From the NCBI RefSeq assembly GCF_011316935.1, contig NZ_WLYS01000002.1, positions 372,001 to 436,000 on the forward strand: a DNA stretch of 64,000 bases. Direction: 5' to 3'. Each line of letters begins with the position of its first letter. The stretch's first letter is position 1. The notes under the pieces were generated by a model. The model was not told where the DNA came from, made no database searches, and saw only the letters and a list, made by a program, of their open reading frames with translations. This document shows positions 25,411-34,353 of this stretch, in pieces. The stretch comes from Sphingobacterium chungjuense. Lineage in GTDB: Bacteria; Bacteroidota; Bacteroidia; Sphingobacteriales; Sphingobacteriaceae. The position numbers and the translations under genes are program-made.

Positions 25411-26271
25411 CTAAATTAATTTGGCTTTCAGACTTAAATCCAAACTCTTGACAGAATGCGTTAGTGCACCAACGGATATATAATCCACGCCAGCCAGCGC
25501 ATACGCTCTGATGGTATCGAACGTTATGCCGCCCGAAGATTCCGTAATTAATCTTCCCGCGATCCGGTTGACGGCTTTTTCTGTTTCTTCTGGGGTAAAA
25601 TTATCCAACATTACCCGATCCACTTTGTCTGTAGAATCTAGCACTTCTTGTAATTCCTGCTCATTGCGTACTTCGATTTCTATTGGAATACGAAGTCCGT
25701 GCGCTGCGCGATAGCTAAATGCACTATTCAGTGCAGCGGTAATTCCACCTGCGTAATCGACGTGATTATCTTTGATCAGAATCATATCGTACAATCCAAA
25801 ACGATGATTAGCACCGCCTCCAATGCGTACAGCTTCTTTTTCTAAAAACCGGATTCCGGGTGTAGTCTTTCGCGTATCCAACACCTGAGTAGATGTCCCC
25901 TGTAATAAATGAACATATTCCCGTGTGCGACTAGCAATGCCCGACATGCGTTGCATCACGTTGAGCAACAGTCTCTCAATTTTAAGAATGGAATGAATCT
26001 TTCCACGCATATAGAGCACGATATCACCGATCATGACTTGATCTCCGTCAGAAAGGAGTTTTTCGACCTCTATCGCTGGATCTATGTATTGAATGATTTC
26101 GATTCCGACTTCAACACCGGCAAGTATACCTGACTCTTTCACCAGTAATTTGGCTTCGCCAGATTGTGCGACAGAAACAGTAGAAAGTGTCGTATGATCT
26201 CCTTCACCTACATCTTCCATCATCGCTAACTCCACAAACTGATGCAGTCGTTCCCGAAAATTCCTATCCAT
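25411..26271 (-). CDS. nadC: Nicotinate-nucleotide pyrophosphorylase (carboxylating)
   Basis: NadC makes nicotinate mononucleotide from quinolinate and PRPP in NAD synthesis. The start at 26271 (M-D-R-N-F-R) gives 286 residues, normal length; the frame continues 18 codons further without support. Diagnostic blocks are LLNVMQRMSGIAT-like, DTRKTTPGIRFLEKEAVRIGGG with the substrate-binding basic residues, ILIKDNH, and the C-terminal SSGGI...GVDYISVGALTHS. It is followed by plsY (13 bases) and preceded by the DUF4783 gene (72 bases). Confidence 0.96.
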   Translation of the reverse strand: MDRNFRERLHQFVELAMMEDVGEGDHTTLSTVSVAQSGEAKLLVKESGILAGVEVGIEIIQYIDPAIEVEKLLSDGDQVMIGDIVLYMRGKIHSILKIERLLLNVMQRMSGIASRTREYVHLLQGTSTQVLDTRKTTPGIRFLEKEAVRIGGGANHRFGLYDMILIKDNHVDYAGGITAALNSAFSYRAAHGLRIPIEIEVRNEQELQEVLDSTDKVDRVMLDNFTPEETEKAVNRIAGRLITESSGGITFDTIRAYALAGVDYISVGALTHSVKSLDLSLKAKLI

Positions 26272-26343
26272 ATGACCTTGATAATTTAAGCGAATATGGA
26301 AAAAATTTGGCTGAATCGAAAGCAATGCCCTAAAAATGTTGCG

Positions 26344-26721
26344 TTATTCAATGCGTAATTCGCTTATTCGTATTTTTTCGCTTTCGATATCAAAGCGCAC
26401 AAAAACCCGAAAAGTACTCGAGGAAGTTACAAATTCGTAGGCCCTATAATTCTGCTTATCATTTTTGACAGGAACGGATTTTACATCCACTGCACGATAA
26501 TTTCTCAAAAATTCTTTCAACACCATTTCCGATTGAAATTTCGAGTAATAACCCGTTTCATTTCTGAGCGTGATGGAGACGTTGTCGGAAAAATAAGCAG
26601 CAATTTTTTTTACATTACCCTCCTTAAGACCTTGATAAATATCCTGTTCGGCATTGCCCAAGATATCGGTCAACATGATAAGCGCTAACGGTAACATCAG
26701 TAAAGATTTAAACAACATCAT
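26344..26721 (-). CDS. DUF4783 family protein (NTF2-like fold), secreted
   Basis: This 125-residue protein has a hydrophobic N-terminal signal (to about residue 22) and then an NTF2/SnoaL-like domain. The visible pattern is IYQGLKEGNVKKIAAYFSDNVSI, then FLRNY and YRAYEF, ending in FVRFDIESEKIRISELRIE. It matches the DUF4783 family, common in Bacteroidota and usually found upstream of nadC as here. Function is unknown; there are no obvious catalytic residues. Two adjacent ATGs serve as start. Confidence 0.8.
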   Translation of the reverse strand: MMLFKSLLMLPLALIMLTDILGNAEQDIYQGLKEGNVKKIAAYFSDNVSITLRNETGYYSKFQSEMVLKEFLRNYRAVDVKSVPVKNDKQNYRAYEFVTSSSTFRVFVRFDIESEKIRISELRIE

Positions 26722-26836
26722 TCAACCTCCGATCCCTCGAAAATAAATGTAATCATAGTAGTAGATAGATAATATTATGTTTAAACATTTATCAATTTTT
26801 ATGCCAAGCGCTTCGGGCGTCACTATTTACAGTTGG

Positions 26837-26870
26837 TTGCCTTATTTTCTTTTCATAACAAGTATATTTG
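26837..26870 (+). promoter_or_regulatory. Promoter of gpmI with nearly no leader
   Basis: TATATTTG at 26863-26870 is an exact -7 box; a TTG at 26837-26839 lies 23 bases upstream. The box ends 5 bases before the ATG at 26876, so transcription should begin at or within two or three bases of the start codon. Confidence 0.6.
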
Positions 26871-26875
26871 TAGTA

Positions 26876-28408
26876 ATGAGCTTAAACACGAAAAAGGTAG
26901 CACTTTTAATCTTAGATGGATTAGGCTACGGTAAAAATGACGAATCCAATGCGGTCTTGGCTTCCAAAACGCCTTTTTTAGACCAACTATTTGAAACATA
27001 TCCTCACTCCAAATTAGAAGCTTCTGGCGAAGCTGTGGGCTTGCCACACGGACAGATGGGCAATTCGGAAGTGGGTCACATGAACTTGGGAGCAGGTCGT
27101 GTCGTATACCAAGAATTAGGTAGAATAAACAAAGCCGTACGCGAAGGCGAATTCAACAGCGACCCTGTTATTCAAAAGGCCCTTGAAATCGCAAAAGCAA
27201 ATCATAAAAAGGTACATTTCATCGGCTTACTTTCCGATGGTGGTGTGCACGCGCATATCGAACATTTGAAAGGTCTTTGTGACGCGGCAAAGCATGCCGG
27301 TTTGACCAACGATCAAGTATTTATTCACGCTTTTACAGATGGTCGTGATACCGATCCAAACGGCGGTGTAGGCTATTTACAAGATTTACAACAACATCTA
27401 ACGCACTCTGTCGGCACATTAGCTTCTGCTATTGGTCGCTACTATGCGATGGACAGAGATAACCGCTGGGAACGCGTCAAGAAAACGTATGATTTATTGG
27501 TGCACGGAACGGGCACGTTGACGAATGACCTTGTTGCTTCTATTAAGACATCGTATGCGGAAGGAATTACCGATGAGTTTATCGAACCTCTAGCTGTCGC
27601 TGGCACAGATGGCAAACCGGTGACTACGATTCAGCCAGGCGATGTGGTGATCTGCTATAATTTCCGCACCGATCGCGGTCGCGAAATCACCATTGCACTT
27701 ACGCAAGAAGAATTTGCAGAGTACGATATGAAGCCCCTTTCATTACACTACGTAACATTAACTTCGTATGATGACACGTTTAAAGGTGTTGAAGTTGTAT
27801 TTAGAAAAGACAATTTGACAAACACCTTAGGTCAGATTTTAGCCGGTGAAGGCAAAACGCAAGTTCGTATTGCTGAAACGGAGAAATATCCGCACGTAAC
27901 CTTCTTCTTCTCGGGCGGACAGGAAGATGCTTTTCCGAACGAAAGCCGTTTGCTAGTCCCTTCTCCAAAGGTGGCAACATATGATTTGCAGCCAGAGATG
28001 AGCGCACATGGAATCGTTGACGCGATCACGAAAGATATGGACGAAAATCAGCCTGACTTTATCTGCCTGAACTTTGCCAACCCTGATATGGTAGGTCACA
28101 CTGGCGTTTTTGATGCAGTCGTAAAAGCGGTAGAAACAGTTGATTACTGCACCAAACAAGTTGTTGAAAAAGGGTTAGCACATGGTTATTCCTTCATCAT
28201 TTTGGCAGATCACGGGAACTCAGAATTCATGCTGAACGCAGATGGATCGGTTAACACGGCACATACCACGAACTTGGTACCATGTATTGTGATTGACGAA
28301 CGTTATAAATCGGTTAAAGACGGAAAATTAGGAGATGTAGCTCCTACCGTACTACGCCTGATGGATTTACCTATTCCGGAGGAAATGACTGGCAATGTAT
28401 TGGTATAA
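26876..28408 (+). CDS. gpmI: 2,3-bisphosphoglycerate-independent phosphoglycerate mutase
   Basis: GpmI interconverts 3- and 2-phosphoglycerate in glycolysis with two Mn2+ ions. The start at 26876 gives MSLNTKKVALLILDG, the usual N-terminus, and 510 residues. The frame is open 33 codons further upstream, but that part overlaps the promoter and encodes a spurious hydrophobic run. The catalytic Ser is S64 in GQMGNSEVGHMNLG. Other landmarks are HAFTDGRDTDP, CYNFRTDRGREIT, NFANPDMVGHTG and ADHGNSE, all metal- or substrate-binding blocks of the alkaline phosphatase superfamily. The lipoprotein gene at 28395 overlaps its 3' end by 14 bases. Confidence 0.97.
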   Translation: MSLNTKKVALLILDGLGYGKNDESNAVLASKTPFLDQLFETYPHSKLEASGEAVGLPHGQMGNSEVGHMNLGAGRVVYQELGRINKAVREGEFNSDPVIQKALEIAKANHKKVHFIGLLSDGGVHAHIEHLKGLCDAAKHAGLTNDQVFIHAFTDGRDTDPNGGVGYLQDLQQHLTHSVGTLASAIGRYYAMDRDNRWERVKKTYDLLVHGTGTLTNDLVASIKTSYAEGITDEFIEPLAVAGTDGKPVTTIQPGDVVICYNFRTDRGREITIALTQEEFAEYDMKPLSLHYVTLTSYDDTFKGVEVVFRKDNLTNTLGQILAGEGKTQVRIAETEKYPHVTFFFSGGQEDAFPNESRLLVPSPKVATYDLQPEMSAHGIVDAITKDMDENQPDFICLNFANPDMVGHTGVFDAVVKAVETVDYCTKQVVEKGLAHGYSFIILADHGNSEFMLNADGSVNTAHTTNLVPCIVIDERYKSVKDGKLGDVAPTVLRLMDLPIPEEMTGNVLV

Positions 28409-28964
28409 CATTAAGTTACTGCTTTCCTTTCCTGTAGCTTTGCTATGCGGCATACTGCTATTGCAAAGTTGCGCAGAATCTGATGCTACAAATGCATCAG
28501 AAAATGCCTCTGAATATTATGCGGTGCATTCTTTCTTCAAAAAAGAAGTAGACAGCTTGCAGCATCACAATCCCATCGTGCAAAAAACGGTAGGAAAAGA
28601 TGATGATCAGGAAACTAAGGTCATGCACATCAAAGATTGGAATGCGGAATTAGGTGCTTTCTTATCGATCGATTTATCTAAGGCAGCCTATCAGGATATG
28701 TACGAAGTGGATAGCACGGCGCAGCAGATTACCTATACCGCAAAATCCGACGAGGTAGATATACAATCGCTATCTATCGACTTAGATGCTGTTGGACAGG
28801 TTTCGGCTATGAAAGTAGTTAGGAATGAAAGCAATTTTCTGTACCAAAATAAGGAGCAGCTATCTTATGTGCGTGGCAAAGAGTATTCGATCTTAAAAGA
28901 GCAGCACATTTTGCTGTTAGGCACAAATAAATATCAGATTGTAAGCAATTTCAACACGAAATAA
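28395..28964 (+). CDS. Hypothetical lipoprotein
   Basis: I do not recognise the family. The 189-residue protein starts inside gpmI (14-base overlap) and has a lipoprotein signal with the cysteine at C26 (L-L-Q-S-C). After an Asn/Ser/Ala-rich linker, the rest looks like a single alpha/beta domain with the segments FFKKEVDSLQ and QQITYTAKSDEVDIQSLSID and a short C-terminal YQIVSNF strand. It is probably coupled to gpmI translation, though a functional link is not evident. A strong terminator follows. Confidence 0.8.
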   Translation: MYWYNIKLLLSFPVALLCGILLLQSCAESDATNASENASEYYAVHSFFKKEVDSLQHHNPIVQKTVGKDDDQETKVMHIKDWNAELGAFLSIDLSKAAYQDMYEVDSTAQQITYTAKSDEVDIQSLSIDLDAVGQVSAMKVVRNESNFLYQNKEQLSYVRGKEYSILKEQHILLLGTNKYQIVSNFNTK

Positions 28965-28991
28965 ACGTATTTACGAGCGAACGATTTATCT

Positions 28992-29032
28992 AAGACCTTC
29001 CTGTTAGTGGTTCACACAAAAAGGAAGGTCTT
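28992..29032. terminator. Bidirectional terminator
   Basis: A perfect 11-bp stem (aagaccttcct at 28992-29002, aggaaggtctt at 29022-29032) is followed by TTT on the plus strand. It separates the convergent lipoprotein gene and apt. Confidence 0.85.
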
Positions 29033-29037
29033 TTTCG

Positions 29038-29568
29038 TTAATGATACGATAACAACGAAACCACGTTAGTGCTAAAACGATCCAATCGTCCGCTGGCTTG
29101 TAGGAAAGCTAAGTTGATTAAAAAACAAAAACCAGCCACTTCTCCACCCACTTTTTCGATCAGCTTGGAGGCTGCCACAACTGTGCCACCCGTGGCCAAA
29201 AGATCGTCGTGAATCAAGACACGCGCTCCAGGTGCGATAGCATCTTCATGAATCTCAATAGTAGCTTGGCCATATTCTAACTTATAGGATTCGGAGACCG
29301 TCTTATGCGGCAATTTTCCTTGCTTACGAATGGGTACAAAGGGTTTGTTTAGATGATTCGCCAGCATTAGGCCAAACAGAAAGCCGCGACTCTCTATACC
29401 CGCGATCACATCAAATTCTAAATGTTTGATTCGTTCGGCAAATTCGACTACCACTTCGCTGCACACGTCTGCATGTTGTAGAATCGGGGTAATATCTTTA
29501 AATACAATACCTGGTTGTGGGAAGTTCGGCACATCACGTACCAAGGATTTTAGTTTTTCTTCGAGCAT
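29038..29568 (-). CDS. apt: Adenine phosphoribosyltransferase
   Basis: Apt salvages adenine to AMP with PRPP. The 176-residue protein has FPQPGIVFKDITPIL, GIESRGFLFG, the IRKQGKLP loop, and the PRPP-binding motif VLIHDDLLATGGT (the usual form has VDD). Length is normal. It begins on the base next to the end of the helix-hairpin-helix gene, so the two form one unit. Confidence 0.95.
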   Translation of the reverse strand: MLEEKLKSLVRDVPNFPQPGIVFKDITPILQHADVCSEVVVEFAERIKHLEFDVIAGIESRGFLFGLMLANHLNKPFVPIRKQGKLPHKTVSESYKLEYGQATIEIHEDAIAPGARVLIHDDLLATGGTVVAASKLIEKVGGEVAGFCFLINLAFLQASGRLDRFSTNVVSLLSYH

Positions 29569-30495
29569 TTATTGTTGGAAATCTAAATAGAGTTCAATTT
29601 TAGTAAAAAAATCTGTATCCAGCATCAGTATTTTTCGCATATCGTCGATTGACCGAAATTTACCATGCTGATTGCGGTATTGTACAATGCGTTCAGCTTG
29701 TTTCTTAGCAATATAAGGATGACGCTGTAATTCATTCGCATTCATATCATTGATTCGAATTTTACGCAACACAGGTGATGCTATGTACACTTGCAAATAC
29801 CACTCTGCCAATCGTTCACCTGGTAATCCGTATACTTCACTTAATTGTTCCAGCTGATGAAAACCACCTAACAATTCTCGATAGCGCACAATACGTGAAG
29901 CATACGTACTGCCAATACCACGTATGGTCTTCCAATCCGTGGTATCGGAGCGGTTCATATCGATCCGCACGGCAGTTTTTCTGGTCTGTGCTACAGAAGT
30001 ACTACGCTTATCTGGGTTCGATCCAAGCATAGATGTAGCAGATTGCTCTTTATCATATTCCGAGCTTTTGGTTTTCGCATCCGCAATACGTATAAAAGGG
30101 GCTATCTGTCGATATAGTTTCTCATCGATTACATACATCTTCTGTACATCTTCCTTCTTTCTAAACACCCCACCCCGTTCCTCATAACGATGGATCACCG
30201 CGATCTGTTTTTCTGATAAACCTAATTTAGACCATTCTTCTGCCGGTAGCCGATTAGGATCAAAAGGTTGTAAATTTAGAGGTTTCTGGCGTTTGTTTAC
30301 ACTAGTTTGATTCGCATGGTATTTTGATGGGCGTTCTGCAAATGTCTGTACCGAATAAGCTGGCAATGGTGCTGGCTTGCGAAAGAAATACCAAACGAAT
30401 GGCGCAAGTGTGATCATCAATATCACTACCGTAAAAATGAGAAAGCCATTGCGCTCCCTGTACGTAAGATTGAAAAATTCCTGTAACCGTTTCAC
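29569..30495 (-). CDS. ComEA-like helix-hairpin-helix protein
   Basis: The 308-residue protein begins at a GTG (30493-30495) and has one N-terminal transmembrane helix (about residues 17-37), a low-complexity linker, and then three helix-hairpin-helix units. These are visible around LGLSEKQIAVIHRYEERGG, IRGIGSTYASRIVRYRE and IAKKQAERIVQYRNQHG, each followed by an F-x-x-x-x-D/Q-(I/L) stretch. This is the plan of Bacteroidota 'helix-hairpin-helix domain-containing' ComEA relatives, which bind double-stranded DNA at the membrane. A role in DNA uptake is possible but unproven here. Confidence 0.85.
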   Translation of the reverse strand: MKRLQEFFNLTYRERNGFLIFTVVILMITLAPFVWYFFRKPAPLPAYSVQTFAERPSKYHANQTSVNKRQKPLNLQPFDPNRLPAEEWSKLGLSEKQIAVIHRYEERGGVFRKKEDVQKMYVIDEKLYRQIAPFIRIADAKTKSSEYDKEQSATSMLGSNPDKRSTSVAQTRKTAVRIDMNRSDTTDWKTIRGIGSTYASRIVRYRELLGGFHQLEQLSEVYGLPGERLAEWYLQVYIASPVLRKIRINDMNANELQRHPYIAKKQAERIVQYRNQHGKFRSIDDMRKILMLDTDFFTKIELYLDFQQ

Positions 30496-30547
30496 CTTGT
30501 TTTAGATTTTGGTCAACCACCATTCCCCAAATAGCGAATTATATGCT

Positions 30548-30555
30548 TAAATTTG
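30548..30555 (+). promoter_or_regulatory. -7 box of the polysaccharide deacetylase gene
   Basis: TAAATTTG matches TAnnTTTG and lies 26 bases before the ATG at 30582. It sits in the 86-bp gap between divergently transcribed genes. Confidence 0.45.
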
Positions 30556-30581
30556 AGATAAATTTTTAACGTATACAATAC

Positions 30582-31190
30582 ATGCACATCGTCAAAGCTC
30601 CATTTCTACTACGAAGCTTCTACCCAGAGGCCACTTGGAATAGATCGAGAAAGGAAAAAAAAATATACCTGACTTTCGACGATGGACCCATTCCAGAGGT
30701 GACGCCATGGATTTTAGACACCTTGAAACAGCATCAGGTAAAGGCTACTTTTTTTTGTGTCGGTGAAAATGTGCAGAAAAATCCAGCCATTTTGAAACGC
30801 CTGCTGAACGAAGGACATGCCGTGGGCAATCATACTATGCAGCATTTAAAAGGTTGGGATACGCCACAAGACATTTATCTGCAAAATGTAGCAGCGTGCC
30901 AAAAATTGATTGACGCCAAACTGTTTCGCCCGCCCTACGGTCGAGCTAAAAAATCACAATTGAAAGTACTGAGAGAACACTACGAAATCGTAATGTGGGA
31001 TGTACTCACGGGCGATTACGATCCAAAAATCACCCCCGAACAGTGCTTAAAAAATTCGGTAAAATACACCAAAAATGGCAGCATTATCGTGTTTCATGAT
31101 AATGTGAAGTCATTTGCTAATGTACAATACGCCCTGCCACGCATGATCGAGCGACTCCAAAAGAAAGGATATGAGTTCGCCCTACTGTGA
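30582..31190 (+). CDS. Polysaccharide deacetylase (NodB domain)
   Basis: This 202-residue protein consists almost only of a NodB domain. Motif 1 is YLTFDDGP (metal and catalytic Asp), motif 2 is NHTMQH (two metal-binding His), and motif 3 is RPPYG. The late motif has DVLTGDYDP followed by IIVFHDN. These are complete, so a zinc-dependent de-N- or de-O-acetylase is likely. No signal peptide or membrane helix is visible, unlike in most cell-wall deacetylases, which leaves the location open. The 3' end overlaps the convergent DUF4249 gene by 9 bases. Confidence 0.92.
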   Translation: MHIVKAPFLLRSFYPEATWNRSRKEKKIYLTFDDGPIPEVTPWILDTLKQHQVKATFFCVGENVQKNPAILKRLLNEGHAVGNHTMQHLKGWDTPQDIYLQNVAACQKLIDAKLFRPPYGRAKKSQLKVLREHYEIVMWDVLTGDYDPKITPEQCLKNSVKYTKNGSIIVFHDNVKSFANVQYALPRMIERLQKKGYEFALL

Positions 31191-32003
31191 TGTATCTTGA
31201 CTGCTAAATTCTTGATAAGTAGAGAAATCAAACTCATATACCGTAGCGCTACTCACGCCGAAATAACCTAATGCTCCATTTGAAATATTGGAAGTCGGAT
31301 TTGCTGGTGCGGCAGATCCAGGGTTCGTCGATTGAAACTCATTCCAATACCGATACACCGCAGCACTAATACTCTGCCGACGGACAATAACTCTTGAGGT
31401 CATTTCGATATCATTATCCACGCTACCGATTTGATGTGTGACATACAAGCCATCATTGAACTTGTCACTGAAGACACTGAAAAATTTCATCGGCTTGCCA
31501 TCTACGGATACATTGTATTTATAGTAGTTGGGCACACCTGCTGGATCTTGGAAGCGCAGTGTCGCAAAATAATATGTATCATTAAATATATTCTCGCGTA
31601 GCATGCCTACAGAATCCACGGGAACGGCCACCGGCATCGTTTCTGTCGATTCATACACTTCGCCATCTACTGTTACACTGAGCGAATATGTGGCATTCTC
31701 ACGTACATTGAAAGAACGATTGATATAACCTTGATGTTCTTCCGAATACACGAATGGAAATACATTATTACGTGGACCCACAATCATTACTACCGCATCG
31801 GCAACTATTTCGCGTGGTCTGGCATCGTTGAAAGGCACCGTCCGCGAAACGTAGATCACCTGGGTATTGGGCAAATTATTTAGATCTGCTTCGATTACCA
31901 CCCGTTGGTCGGCATCATTTAAATTAATATCTATGATCTCTTCACAAGATGACAGCAATTGACACAGCAGAAGAAAAATCGCAGGGATAAAAAATCTTTT
32001 CAT
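31182..32003 (-). CDS. DUF4249 lipoprotein, partner of the TonB receptor
   Basis: The 273-residue protein has a lipoprotein signal with cysteine C20 (L-L-S-S-C-E-E). The following pattern INLNDADQRVVIEADLNN, then VYVSRTVPFND and YSLSVTVDGEVYES, is the typical beginning of DUF4249 proteins. These are Bacteroidota surface or periplasmic lipoproteins almost always encoded next to a TonB-dependent receptor. The gene starts 4 bases after the receptor gene. By analogy with SusD-type partners it may help ligand capture, but the family is not characterised well enough to say. Confidence 0.85.
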   Translation of the reverse strand: MKRFFIPAIFLLLCQLLSSCEEIIDINLNDADQRVVIEADLNNLPNTQVIYVSRTVPFNDARPREIVADAVVMIVGPRNNVFPFVYSEEHQGYINRSFNVRENATYSLSVTVDGEVYESTETMPVAVPVDSVGMLRENIFNDTYYFATLRFQDPAGVPNYYKYNVSVDGKPMKFFSVFSDKFNDGLYVTHQIGSVDNDIEMTSRVIVRRQSISAAVYRYWNEFQSTNPGSAAPANPTSNISNGALGYFGVSSATVYEFDFSTYQEFSSQDTSQ

Positions 32004-32007
32004 GACA

Positions 32008-34332
32008 CTAAAACTTAAAATTCCAAGTTACTGAAGGAATGGCTCCGAATAAGGCTATTTTGTAGGCCTCCGTGATATTGGGATTTACCTCATTCTCGCG
32101 GAAGTCGATGATGTACGCATTGCGTCGGTTGTAAGCATTGTATACGCCGAATGCCCAACTAGAACTAAAGCGTTTTTTTTCTGGCGTAGGTTCGTAAACC
32201 ACCGAAAGATCCAAACGATGATAATCAGGCATGCGATAACCGTTGCGCTCGGTATAATAAAACCGAGTGCTGCCATCCAATTGGTATTTCCCGGATGGAA
32301 ATGTAATCGCATTACCCGTATTGTACACGAATGTTGCGCCGGCAGTCCAACGTTTCGACAATTCGTACATCGCCACAACGGAGATATCGTGCGTACGATC
32401 TTGTCGCGCATTGAACCATTCGCCACCATTGATCTGGTCAAATTGACGCTCACTTTTTGCTAAAGTGTAGCTCACCCAACCATTTAATCTACCGCGATTT
32501 TTTCGTAAAAGCCATTCAATACCATAAGATCTTCCCTTACCAAATAGCAATTCGCCTTCCAACTGATTATTAGCTTGCAAGTCGGCACCATTTCGGAAAT
32601 CGATCTGATTCCGCATATCCTTGTAGTAGATCTCGGTAGAGAATTCGTATCCATTATTAGCAAAGTTCTGGAAATAACCCAATGAAACCTGATCCGCAAT
32701 TTGCGGTTTGATATTTACACTGCTTATGACATACTGATCCGTTGGCAAACTCGAAGTCGTGTTGGTGAGCTGATGTAGATGTTGTACAATCCGGTTATAG
32801 CTCGCCTTAATACTATTATTACCGTTCAACAGATAGCTCATCGAAAGTCGTGGCTCGAGGTTGAGGTAATTCTTGACCACCTCGCGCCCGTATTGCTGTT
32901 CAGCAATAGCTTCCCCATCATCATCAAAATCATAAAATGTGCCTGGCCCCATCACCATAAAATTGGTGAGGCGCAAACCATAAATCATCGAGAAACGATC
33001 TGATACCTTCCATTCGTCTGAAGCGTAAATTGCAGACTCTATTCCTTGTCTCGTATCGACCGCGATGGAATTGACCGAACTATTTTGTGCCGCACTCAGA
33101 CTGGCTGGACGAATGGTTTGACTCAAGGCATTCAATCCGAAGCGGATGGAATGATTGTTGAAGCCATAATAGGTAAAATCTTGTTTCAAATTCCAATTTT
33201 GGATCTGTGAGGCGATGCCAAAATCGTTATCATTGCTATTCACGCGCACATTATACGTGAAATCACTATAGATCAAGGATGTATTGCTAAACAGTTTTTC
33301 ATTTAGGATACTGTTCCAGCGCAACGTAGCAGTGGCATTGCCCCAATCAAAACTAAACTGATCGGAATACCCTAAATCATCCTTACCGAAGTAGCCCGAG
33401 AGATAAATCGTGTTGCGATCATTGATCTTATAATTCATCTTCGCATTCAGGTCGTAGAAATACAACTTACTTTGGTTAACATTTTCATCATTCGACAGCT
33501 TTAAAAAGAGATCGGCATACGTACGACGGCCGCTAACCATGAAGGAGCTCTTATCCTTTACAATCGGGCCATCGATTTTCACGCGCGAAGCGATTAGTCC
33601 TACGCCACCTTCTACGCCAAATTCTTTTTGGTTGCCATCTAGCATATTGATATCGAGCACCGACGAGATACGACCACCATACTGCGCTGGAATACCACCT
33701 TTAAATAAATTGACGTCTTTAATCGCGTCCGAATTGAAAGTCGAGAAAAAGCCTAGTAAATGCGACGCATTGTATACGATGGCTTCGTCTAGCAAGATCA
33801 AGTTCTGATCGCCGCCACCACCACGTACAAAGAAGTTGGATGAGCCTTCATTGCCTGTAGCTACTCCCGGCAATAGTTGAATGGTTTTGAGAATGTCTGG
33901 CTCTCCAAAGATGACCGGAACTTTCTTAATTTCTTCTGCTGTAATTTTAAGCGCGCCCATTTGCGGACTTTTCACTTGGTTAGGGCGTGAAGAGGCAGAA
34001 ATTACGATTTCTTCAATCTCCTTGCTTTCGTTGGAAATTTCAAAGCTGCGCTGCACATTTTGCTTCAATTCGATCGTATTAGCGATCGTATTGTAGCCGA
34101 TGTAGGAAACTTCCACTTGGTACGTACCTGCCGGAACTTGTACCGAAAAGAAACCATAACTATTGGTGCTGGCCGAAATATCTAAATCGGGAAATCGAAC
34201 CATCGCTCCAATCATCGTTTCACCAGATTGTGCATTTTTTACAAAGCCACTTAACGTGACCCGATTTTGTGCATGAGCAACGGTAGTAAATAGCAATAAG
34301 GAACAGAGCGCGAAGAATATCCTAAGCATCAT
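32008..34332 (-). CDS. TonB-dependent receptor with N-terminal carboxypeptidase-like domain
   Basis: This 774-residue outer-membrane protein has a signal peptide (cut near A21/Q22), a carboxypeptidase-D regulatory-like domain (about 25-105, with VTLSGFVKNAQSGETMIGA), a plug domain (about 120-225, with FFVRGGGGDQNLILLDEA and FKGGIPAQYGGR), and a C-terminal beta-barrel ending in ...SVTWNFKF. The last residue is Phe, as expected for outer-membrane assembly. It is shorter than SusC-type receptors (about 1000 residues), and no SusD gene is near; the partner is a DUF4249 lipoprotein. Substrate is unknown. Confidence 0.93.
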   Translation of the reverse strand: MMLRIFFALCSLLLFTTVAHAQNRVTLSGFVKNAQSGETMIGAMVRFPDLDISASTNSYGFFSVQVPAGTYQVEVSYIGYNTIANTIELKQNVQRSFEISNESKEIEEIVISASSRPNQVKSPQMGALKITAEEIKKVPVIFGEPDILKTIQLLPGVATGNEGSSNFFVRGGGGDQNLILLDEAIVYNASHLLGFFSTFNSDAIKDVNLFKGGIPAQYGGRISSVLDINMLDGNQKEFGVEGGVGLIASRVKIDGPIVKDKSSFMVSGRRTYADLFLKLSNDENVNQSKLYFYDLNAKMNYKINDRNTIYLSGYFGKDDLGYSDQFSFDWGNATATLRWNSILNEKLFSNTSLIYSDFTYNVRVNSNDNDFGIASQIQNWNLKQDFTYYGFNNHSIRFGLNALSQTIRPASLSAAQNSSVNSIAVDTRQGIESAIYASDEWKVSDRFSMIYGLRLTNFMVMGPGTFYDFDDDGEAIAEQQYGREVVKNYLNLEPRLSMSYLLNGNNSIKASYNRIVQHLHQLTNTTSSLPTDQYVISSVNIKPQIADQVSLGYFQNFANNGYEFSTEIYYKDMRNQIDFRNGADLQANNQLEGELLFGKGRSYGIEWLLRKNRGRLNGWVSYTLAKSERQFDQINGGEWFNARQDRTHDISVVAMYELSKRWTAGATFVYNTGNAITFPSGKYQLDGSTRFYYTERNGYRMPDYHRLDLSVVYEPTPEKKRFSSSWAFGVYNAYNRRNAYIIDFRENEVNPNITEAYKIALFGAIPSVTWNFKF

Positions 34333-34353
34333 GAATAATTAGTAGTGAGAATT

